This document shows, one piece after another, positions 56,301 through 64,000 of a DNA stretch of 64,000 nucleotides. Numbering within the stretch: position 1 is the first letter of the stretch; every line of letters starts with the position of its first letter. This DNA comes from Manihot esculenta (Eukaryota > Streptophyta > Magnoliopsida > Malpighiales > Euphorbiaceae), in contig NC_035172.2 in the NCBI RefSeq assembly GCF_001659605.2, positions 28,695,342 to 28,759,341 on the forward strand. The letters run 5' to 3'. The notes under the pieces were generated by a model. The model did no database searches, was not told the DNA's origin, and saw only the letters and a program-made list of their open reading frames with translations. The position numbers were made by a program, and so were the translations under genes.

Positions 56301-56333
56301 TTCAAGAAACATTAACCGCCTCAAATCAGGATC

Positions 56334-56342
56334 CTGATACCA
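56334..56342 (-). promoter_or_regulatory. Copia-2b primer-binding site
   Basis: The minus strand reads TGGTATCAG directly after the LTR end, a tRNA-Met-type site. Confidence 0.75.
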
Positions 56343-56540
56343 TGTGCAAAACGAGAGAGAGAGAAAAAGAGGATTTTCTCATTGAATGAAATGCACAACG
56401 CATGCTTTGGAATACATACAGGTCTCAGCTGACAAACTAACATTCCTGCCGAAATGAAGAAAACAGAAACAGAAAATACAAGTGAAACGGTGCGCATCAA
56501 TACTTAACCCAAGACACCGTTTTACTAATATAACTTAACA
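56343..56540 (-). repeat. Copia-2b 5' LTR (198 bp)
   Basis: Plus-strand ends TGTGCAAAACGAG and TAACTTAACA, followed by the target duplication GAACT at 56,541-56,545. Confidence 0.84.
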
Positions 56541-57534
56541 GAACTCCTTCTGCCTCTGTTCCAATAATGGAAGTTCCATTATGGAACCAGGAGTCTGCTC
56601 TCTCCACCAAAAATAAGCTTGCAGTCCTCTATCCTCTGCTCAAAGTACTAAACACTTCCAAAATAAAAGATCTTGACAAACACTCTGGAAACTGGAATTT
56701 ATCTCTCATAAAATTCTTGCATAAGATATTCATCAGCAGACTGCATTCACTTTTTTTTAAAGAAAAAATTCACATATTGCAAGAAAGTGTGCATTTATAT
56801 ATGCTGCTAGACATCTTCTCTCATTGTTGGGTTCATATAAAGAAATCAGCTAAACATAATCTGCAGCTATGTTGGTGGATCATGCTTCACAGTTGGCGAA
56901 CCACAACACCAGATTGCCATCAGCACCATTATGGTTGCATTATTAATTTGATAACAATGCATTCTATACAGCACGCGTGGACTCTGTCTACTTAAACTGA
57001 AATCAATGCTGTCAAGATTCTAATTGCTCCTGTATACCAGGCATCCAGCTAGAGTTGTTCTTGTTATCAATTGGTGTGCATAAACTAAAAGGAACTGTTA
57101 TATGCTGTTCTTGTTTCTCTGTTCATCATGCTTGCGGATGTGAATATTTTATCAGGCTTTTGCACATGCAAATAAAGCAGGAAACTACTCTATCTTAATA
57201 TAATTATTGCATGCATGCTTTCAGGATCACGCTAATTAATTTGATGACGATCTCTTTGTTGGAACCTTGGAGGCATAGTACCTGTATGTGACTATATTTT
57301 AATCATTCATCACAAATTTCTATGATCAAATTTCTTAATTACAACACAGCATTAATGAAGTATTGCTGGGGATGTCGCAAACCTCAGAACATGACAACTA
57401 ATGTAGATCAAGAAGATGAGATTCTTTATCCTTCTACTGCACTTCTATAAATAAGAGGATTGAACTTAAACACAACCAAGACCTCCTGTACATTCACATT
57501 CTTGGTAGACTATCTTCTGCATAAGGAAATAAAG
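56541..57534 (+). promoter_or_regulatory. Upstream region of second DUF241 copy, TATA at 57,446-57,453
   Basis: Matches 45,508-46,343 with two extra stretches (about 57,056-57,100 and 57,180-57,280). TATAAATA is 82 bp before the ATG. A short inverted or duplicated TTCCATTATGGAA near 56,570 is specific to this copy. Confidence 0.7.
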
Positions 57535-58386
57535 ATGGCTGCTTGTCATATCCGTTCAATCAGTTTACCGTCCAGATCTCATCCTCTAATTGTTAATATT
57601 GAGGAGCAGTTGTACAAATTGAAGGCATCTCAGTCCTCATCAATGAGCTACAAATTGAATGGCCTAAAGAATTTGTTTGAGTGCGTTGATGATTTGCTTC
57701 AAATGCCACTGGCACAGCAGACTCTCTCCCATGAAAGGCAAAGCCAATGTGTAGAAAATGCGTTGAATGTATCTCTGGAACTGTTGGATTTGTGTGATTC
57801 CACAAGAGATCTTTTCTCACAGATGAAGGAATGTGTTCAAGAACTTGAATTATCTCTTCGTAGAAGAAAAGGCAAAGACTCTGGAATCACAACTGAAGTT
57901 GAGGCTTACATGGTATCTAGAAAGAAGTTGCGCAAAGTTATATGCAAATATCTGAGAAATTTGAAGAGAAAGGAGAGGAATTGCACAACAGAAGCCTTGG
58001 ACAATAACTCCAACTTCACAAATGTGATTAGCATATTAACAAGAGTCCAAGAAATTAGTCTTGTGGAGTTCGAGTCAATCTTATCTTTCATCTCTCAGTC
58101 AAAGGCAAAATCAAGGTCCTTTGGCTGGTCTATCATCTCAAAAGCATTGCAATCTAAGCGCATATCATGTGAAGTGGAAACAAAAGTAAATGAAGTAGAG
58201 AAGGTTGATGCTGAATTGCTTAACCTGAAGTCAAGCAAAGACGTCAGTATTTCACAACTTCAAAGCCTTCTTAAAGGATTGGAGGCTTTGGGATCAAGCA
58301 TTCAAGAAGCTGAGGAGGATCTAGACTGCATATATAGGCGATTGGTGAAAACTAGAGTATCCCTTCTCAACATCCTGGATCATTAG
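57535..58386 (+). CDS. DUF241 domain protein, intact copy
   Basis: 283 residues from ATG at 57,535 (MAACHIRSISLPSRSHPL). An upstream in-frame ATG at 57,460 exists, but it lies just 7 bp past the TATA box, and the homologous start in the other copy is MAA, so 57,535 is preferred. The DUF241 domain fills almost the whole protein: the N-terminal SLPSRSHP motif, LDLCDSTRDLFSQMKECVQE, LRRRKGKDSGITTEVEAYMV, and C-terminal helices with LQSLLKGLEALGSSIQEAEE and RVSLLNILDH. It is predicted helical and probably coiled-coil, with no signal peptide or membrane span. The gene is intronless. Function is unknown; the family is plant-specific and often tandemly duplicated. Confidence 0.9.
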   Translation: MAACHIRSISLPSRSHPLIVNIEEQLYKLKASQSSSMSYKLNGLKNLFECVDDLLQMPLAQQTLSHERQSQCVENALNVSLELLDLCDSTRDLFSQMKECVQELELSLRRRKGKDSGITTEVEAYMVSRKKLRKVICKYLRNLKRKERNCTTEALDNNSNFTNVISILTRVQEISLVEFESILSFISQSKAKSRSFGWSIISKALQSKRISCEVETKVNEVEKVDAELLNLKSSKDVSISQLQSLLKGLEALGSSIQEAEEDLDCIYRRLVKTRVSLLNILDH

Positions 58387-59430
58387 TGGAGTTCTACTCC
58401 GACACAATTTCGTATCATGCAAATTTCTTTTGCCAATTGTAAATATATACACAAAGAAAATGATATCAAAGATTCATATACTCGAGATTGAGAACTTCTC
58501 CCCCATTTTGCCTACTTCCTACTATTGATATTATCTTTTCTTCAAAATTTATGTTATATTTCAGTGCAAAAGAGTTGAAGCAATATTTATACTGTTGAAT
58601 TTAGGAGAAGCAACATAGTTAAATTATCTGAAAAATAAATTGGAAAGTAAATCTTAGAAGTGATTTCTGTTTCATTACCAAGGGAATTAAACAAGGCCTT
58701 CTGTTCACCCATATTATTCTGCTGAGCTGGATTCAACAGACGCACTCACATGATTGTATTATTATTATATTCTTTGAACGAGCATAAAGTTACATGATTG
58801 GGTTAATGATTGGTCTAATTTATCCAATAATAATAGAATAACATACTGTGGATGTGCTAAATCAAAGCTGTGCAATTTGAACGAGATTCTTATCAAACAC
58901 ACCTTTATATGATTGGATTGTTATAGTCTTTGCTTGAGTTATTGCAACTTTGCAAGTATAGATCAACGTGATTCATAGGCTAATTTGTCTAAGAACTTGG
59001 ATAAGCCGTCAAGATTCTTGTTGCTCCATAATCAATTAGTATTCAAATGCTAAAAGACAATAAGCAACTATTGTGAGTTGCTGCATCCCCCTCGTAGGTG
59101 TACATAATTTATATGAGTTATGCATGTGAAGTAGGAAGCAATATTAGAAACCTGAACGAAATTATCTAATGGTCACATCTAAGTTATTGGAGCTGGGATT
59201 CATGCATGGTGTAATTTCGCTAATAATAGCAGAATGATAAATTGTGCATGTTTTAACTCAAAGCTGTGCAATTTGTGAAGGAGATCTCTCCGTGTGAAGC
59301 CATCGGAGCAGATATTATCTTTTCCATTGAAGATCTTAAGCCCAAGTGCACAAGGGTCACAATTGTTTTAGCTATAGATGCAGAACCAGCATTCAATTCC
59401 ATTTTGTAAGAGTTATGCTTTTCCAAAAAT
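58387..59430. other. Intergenic region after second DUF241 copy
   Basis: No gene seen. It is collinear with parts of 47,196-51,640 (matching islands at 58,998-59,090 and 59,181-59,310) but more compact and less AT-rich. Confidence 0.6.
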
Positions 59431-59614
59431 CTTTCATTGTTGGGTTCAAATAAAGAAATCAGCCAGACTTGGTCTGCAGCCGTATTGGTGGATCATGCTT
59501 CATTCTTGGTGGACCAGATTGCCATCAGCACCTGTATGATTAACAATGCATTTCCATGCAGCACGAGTGAACTGTGTCTAATTTAATTGAAATCAAGGCT
59601 GTCAATATTCTAAT
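59431..59614 (+). repeat. Third copy of the DUF241 upstream segment, truncated
   Basis: CATTGTTGGGTTCAAATAAA through ATCAAGGCTGTCAATATTC matches about 45,775-45,975 and 56,822-57,025. It is cut by the copia-3 LTR at 59,615, before any TATA box or coding sequence. Confidence 0.8.
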
Positions 59615-60095
59615 TGTTGGATATTTAACAAATTATTTCAAAAGAATCATAAAAATATTTTGAAATAAGTTACAGATTTTAAGTTGGTTAAAAAGAATTT
59701 TTTCACTTTAAATTATTTTAATCTTTATCCTAACTAAACCAGATTTTTTATCTGATATTGTGGATATCTTAAATTTTTATCTTAACTGAATAATATTTTT
59801 AGCTGATATTGTGGATTTGAATACCGTTAAGCACTATAAATAGCAGTGCATTTATATGTTAAGGGGGTACACACAAAAACAAAATATTTCTCTTTTCTCT
59901 CTACTGCTTCTTCTCTATTTCTAGGTAATTAATAATTGTCCTGGGTTACTTGTAATTCAGAAGGCTTGTTGAATCCTGGAGGATACGCAACCGTAGGCGA
60001 ATTATCCTTAAGGACAGTGATTATTATCACGCCTCAAGCAATATTCTGCTCATCTTTCATTTATTTTCTATATCTTTTTCTATAATTTTCCAACA
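59615..60095 (+). repeat. Copia-3 5' LTR (481 bp)
   Basis: Starts TGTTGGATATTTAAC and ends TTTTCCAACA, giving TGTTGG/CCAACA inverted ends. A TATAAATA lies near 59,836. No primer site follows; gag-like codons begin almost at once, so the leader is deleted. Confidence 0.82.
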
Positions 60096-61500
60096 ATCTT
60101 AAGGATAAAGGCTGAAATTACTTCTCCTAACAATACTTCCATTACTGGACCTGTTGATCCTTCTGCCACTGGCATTCCAAGTGGTGTTCCTACTGCTTTG
60201 ATGCAACCTGCTATGACAATGTCCAAGCCATTCCCAAATGTCTCCAAAATTGAATAGTTCAATGGTGACAATTTCAAACGCTGGCAGGAACGTGTATTTT
60301 CAGTTCTTGATATGCATGGAGTTGCTTTTGCTCTCACTGATGCGAAACCTGTAGAAACTTCCAACAAACAATGGGAATTATGGGTTCATGCTAATAAGAT
60401 GGTGGATGATAAAGATATAAAGGCACAAATCAATGAATACCACAAATTGATTGAGGACCTGAAATCAGAAAATATAACACTTCAAGAGGAGCTTGTTGCT
60501 GATTTGCTGATTGAAAAATTACCAACTTCGTGGAGCGACTACAAGCAACAACTCAAGCATAAACATAAGCAGCTGTCCCTTTCTGAGCTTATCACTCATA
60601 TCATCATAGAAGATACAAACAAGAAAGAGGTCAAGAAAGCTAAGGGGAAAGAGATCGCTGCCAACGCCAACTTAATCCAAGACAAGCCACACTACCAAAA
60701 CAAAAGGTATGAAAAGAAATATGATTATAAACTAAAAATTAATAATCCTATTTTTAAGAAAAAAGGTAATTGTTTTGTGTGTGGCAAGTCAGGCCATCAT
60801 GCACCTCAATGCAGGAAAAGAATGGGGAGAAATGACAATCCTGCTAAGCCAAAGGCAAATTTGGTGGAAACAGATAACATAATTGCTGCGGTCATTTCTC
60901 ATGCCAATCTTGTGGCTGATGTGAATGAATGGTTCATAGACTCAGGTGCTACGAGGCACATTTGTGCAAATAGAAGTGCTTTTTCATCCTACACTCAAGC
61001 TAGTGCAGGAGAAGATTCTATATTTCTTGGTGACTCAAGGACTACACAAGTTCTTGAAAAAGGCAAAGTGCTTCTTCGTCTCACATCTGACAAATTTTTG
61101 AAACTGAATGAGGTGCTACATGTCCCTGAAATTCGAACTAATCTGATTTCTGTTGCTCTGCTTGGTAAAAATGGAGTGAAAGTTGCATTTGAATTATGGA
61201 AGGGTTATCCTCCTAACTTAAAATATTTAAAAGTGTGGGGGTGTTTAGCCAAAGTTATGCTTCCTGAACCAAAGAAAAGAAAAATTGGTGCAAAAACTTC
61301 TGATTGTTTATTTATTGGTTATGCTAATTGTAGTGCTGCATATAGATTTCTTGTGCTCAAAAGTGATATTTTGGATTGTAACACTATTATTGAAACTAAA
61401 AATGCTGAGTTTTTTTAAAATATTTTTCCTTTGATAAATAAAGTTGTTTCTAATGCATCTGTTAATGAAAATATAAATGAAAGTGAAGTTGAAGAGTTAA
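60096..61500 (+). pseudogene. Copia-3 gag and protease with internal deletions
   Basis: Reading from about 60,108, the expected start codon is AAG where ATG would fit, and an in-frame TAG lies near 60,250. The main open part (60,312-61,418, 368 residues) encodes a gag core shortened after WVHANK, a CCHC knuckle (CFVCGKSGHHAPQC, about 60,774-60,815), the protease active site DSGATRHIC (about 60,940-60,966) and FLGDSRTTQVLEKGKV. Near 61,192 it jumps past the whole integrase core to the integrase C-terminal region (NLKYLKVWGCLAKVMLPEPK). It is therefore a deletion derivative lacking catalytic integrase. Confidence 0.84.
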
Positions 61501-61529
61501 GAATATCAAAAAGACAAAGGAAAGAAAAA

Positions 61530-63115
61530 TAATTTGGAAATGATTTTTATGCTTATCTTTTGGAAGATGATCCTTTAACTTTTTCAGATGCAATTTCTTC
61601 TTCTAATACATTATTTTGGAAAGAAGCTATTAAAGTTGAAATTGATTCTATTTTACAAAATAATACTTGGAAACTTGTTGATCCACCACATGGAGCAAAA
61701 CCAATTGGTTGCAAATGGATTTTCAAAAAGAAATTAAATCTTGATGGTTTAATTAATAAATACAAAGCTAGACTTGTTGCAAAAGGTTTTACTCAAAAAC
61801 AAAATATTGACTATTTTGATACATATGCTCCTGTTACTAGAATTTCTTTAATTAGAATTTTAATTGCTTTAGCTTCTATTTACAAACTTTATATCCATCA
61901 GATGGATGTAAAAACTGCATTTTTAAATGGTGATTTGGAAGACGAGATCTACATGGTACAACCTGAAGGTTGTGTTGTTTTAGGCCAAGAAAATAAAGTA
62001 TGTAAATTGCTTAAGTCTTTATATGGTTTAAAACAAGCACCAAAACAATGGCATGAAAAATTTGACCAAGTTTTGTTAAGTAATGGTTTTTCTTCTATTG
62101 AGGTTGATAAATGCGTTTATACAAAACTTATTGGAAATGATTGTGTAATTATATGCTTATATGTGGATGATATGCTCATTTTTTGTTCATGTCTTGATAT
62201 AGTTCAAGAAACAAAACAATTTTTATCTTCTAAATTTGAAATGAAAGACATGGGAGAAGCTAAAGTAATTTTGGGTGTGAAAATTGTACGAAATGATAAT
62301 GGGTTAATGTTGACTCAAGAACATTATGTTGAAAAACTTCTAAAGAAATTTGAGAATTTTGATGTGAAACCTGTAAACACTCCATTTGATGCTAACAGTC
62401 AGTTAAAGAAAAATGTTGGAGATGCTGTATCCCAGTCTAAATATGCTCAAATTATTGGAAGTTTAATTCATTTGATGAATTTTACTCGACCAGATATAGC
62501 TTACGCAGTGTGTAGACTAAGCAGGTACACTCAAAGTCCTAACCATGATCATTGGAATGCTTTAGTATGTCTAATGAAATATTTGAGAGGTACCATAAAT
62601 TATGGTATTTTATATAGTGGATTTCCCGCTGTGCTAGAAGGGTATAGCGATGCAAATTGGATTTCAGACTCATATGAGATCAAATCCACTAGTGGTTATA
62701 TTTTCACCCTAAGTGGTGGAGCAATATCGTGGAAATCAGCAAAACAAACTGTTATTGCTAGATCAACCATGGAATTAGAGTTTATTGCTCTAGATTTGAC
62801 TGGTAATGAGGCCGAGTGGTTGAAAAACTTCTTGGCAGGCATTCCATTAGGAATGAAACCAACACCTTATTCATTGTGATTGCCAAGCTGCAATAGCCAT
62901 TGCAAAAAATAAAACCTTTAATGGTAAAAATAGGCACATTCGGTTGAGACATAATGTGGTAAAGCAGCTGCTAAAAGATGGAGTTATATCTATTGATTAT
63001 GTGAAGTCAAAAGTGAATTTGACCAATCCTCTGACTAAACCCTTGGGAAAGAAATTAATAAACGAAACATCGAGGGGTATGGGACTACAACCTGTTGGAG
63101 GAAGTCAACAATGAT
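61530..63115 (+). pseudogene. Copia-3 reverse transcriptase and RNase H
   Basis: Open 439-residue frame 61,560-62,879: [57 protein letters not shown], and the YVDDMLIF catalytic motif (about 62,161). RNase H follows, with SDANWI and [10 protein letters not shown] in its core. A frameshift at about 62,870 separates the last RNase H part (CQAAIAIAKN, then NPLTKPLGKK) running to a stop near 63,115. The RT domain itself looks intact. The element is followed at 63,122 by a chromovirus LTR, so its own 3' LTR is not seen. Confidence 0.86.
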
Positions 63116-63121
63116 GGTAAC

Positions 63122-64000
63122 TGTAATACCCGGCTAGACTCCGATATCGGAATTCCTACCATCCGGTGGAATCTCGGATGTCGGAGACCTCTAGAAGGGT
63201 AAAATCATGTTTTTATAAAATGTTTTAGTGTATTTTATGATTTTAAGTAAGAAGAAAATTGAGTTTTGAATGAAATTGACCTTGGAGGAAGACTCAGGTT
63301 CGGCCGCCGAACCTCAAGTTCGGCCGCCGAACATGCATGCGCTTCGGGAGTGCTTTAGGCCCCCGAAGGCATAAGTGAGGGAAGTCCAGGTTCGGCCGCC
63401 GAACATGGCATGTATGCGGAGGCACGTTAGGCCCCCGAAAGTGGCCTGGCCAGCCACCTATAAAGGGGTCCCTTGTCCGAAATGGGCAAGCTTTGCTCCC
63501 CATTTTCGGCCAAGGTGAGCTCTCCGCCCTCCCCCATCAATTTTGAGCTTCTTTCTTCAAATCTTTCATGATTTTTATGAGTTTTCACCTTTGTTTTGAA
63601 GATTTTGAGCAAACAACAAGTTTTGGAGCTTGGAGGTTCAAGAAACTCGATCTCTTCCATCTCCGACCTAGAATCGTCTCTCCTCTCGTTCTTCAAGAGG
63701 TAAGAGTAGATCCATAGTTCATTTCATGTTTTAAGTAAGTTTTAAGTCGATTCATGAGGGTAGAAATGCATGTATAAGTTTATGTTGAGTTTAAGGGTTT
63801 ATGATGAGTTTTTGAGCAATGTATGATGTTTGTGGATGTTTAATGTGTTGTAGTTGGGGTTTAAGATAGTTTGAAGCCCCTAGGAGCTTATATGCTTGAG
63901 TATGCATGTTGTAGGATAGGAAAATGCATGATTGAATGAGTTGGGAGGTTTTTATGCATGGAAGAGGCTGAGTTCTGCCCTTGGGAAAAACTCAAGTTCG
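63122..64000 (+). repeat. Chromovirus LTR E, partial (runs off right edge)
   Basis: Starts TGTAATACCCGGCTAGACTC. A palindrome array lies at about 63,296-63,440, a TATA box at 63,457-63,467 (CCTATAAAGGG), and the beginning of the second palindrome array at 63,990. It is close to LTRs A and C. ORFs on the minus strand here are palindrome artefacts. Confidence 0.85.
63457..63467 (+). promoter_or_regulatory. LTR E TATA box
   Basis: CCTATAAAGGG in the same GCCAGCCA context as LTRs A-C. Confidence 0.68.

Larger units (their letters stand above)
54769..56540 (-). mobile_element. Copia-2b: 1.77-kb internally deleted copia
   Basis: Complete ends: LTRs at 54,769-54,955 and 56,343-56,540 and a 5-bp GAACT duplication. 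On the minus strand it holds a PBS, gag, then directly RNase H, PPT and 3' LTR. Protease, integrase and RT are deleted, joined near 55,570. It is non-autonomous, but the sequences needed in cis (LTRs, PBS, PPT) are kept. The related copia-2 on the left is longer and carries the MULE. Confidence 0.85.

Noticed and set aside
57460..57534. Upstream in-frame ATG of the intact DUF241 gene
   Set aside because: Only 7 bp downstream of the TATA box, so likely before or at the transcription start; the paralogue lacks this start and both share MAA at the later position.

Overview
This window is plant nuclear DNA made almost entirely of nested transposable elements, with a small host gene family at one end. 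Evidence for a plant: chromovirus, Athila-like and copia retrotransposons with tRNA-iMet or tRNA-Asp primer sites, a Mutator-like DNA element (MULE) with 9-bp target-site duplications, a plant mobile domain (PMD) gene, an MPSR1-like RING-H2 E3 ligase and DUF241 genes, which are plant-specific. A woody eudicot is likely. Euphorbiaceae is only a guess from the look of the long GC-palindrome LTRs.

Region 1 (1-31,087) is stacked LTR retrotransposons. A minus-strand chromovirus has an open gag running off the left edge, a 2.3-kb LTR with a perfect PBS, and, joined through the same LTR, a second degraded pol and PPT (tandem arrangement). A plus-strand copia polyprotein (6286-16,124) is split by another minus-strand chromovirus (7608-13,445). 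Its 3' LTR lies inside an Athila-like integrase gene. A 5.4-kb head-to-head composite of two chromovirus pieces (17,654-23,073) is flanked exactly by 1.6-1.8-kb direct repeats of the copia end plus integrase. The Athila-like element continues on the minus strand (24,814-31,087) to its tRNA-Asp PBS and 5' LTR.

Region 2 (31,088-45,507) holds a LINE endonuclease scrap and a minus-strand copia that is interrupted by a 12,040-bp MULE (32,137-44,176; TSD TGGATAATA). The MULE has inverted arms of 1.1 and 1.3 kb. Each arm contains an open RING-H2 E3 ligase gene and many TACCGCACTT/AAGTGCGGTA hairpins. The interior carries a MuDR-type transposase and a PMD gene, both with recognisable introns and both broken by nonsense codons. 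This is the most distinctive system in the window.

Region 3 (45,508-59,614) is a tandem segmental duplication of a DUF241 gene. The first copy (46,344-47,195) has one TGA; the second (57,535-58,386) is intact. Both have a TATAAATA box about 80 bp before the ATG and a copia insertion at the same upstream site, so the insertion came before the duplication. A third upstream copy (about 59,431-59,614) is cut by a further copia (59,615-63,121), which is abutted by another chromovirus LTR (63,122 to the edge).

Only four coding regions look uninterrupted: the edge-truncated gag, the two RING genes in the MULE arms and the second DUF241 gene. No rRNA, tRNA or CRISPR features were seen. All readings are by eye; similarity levels are estimates.
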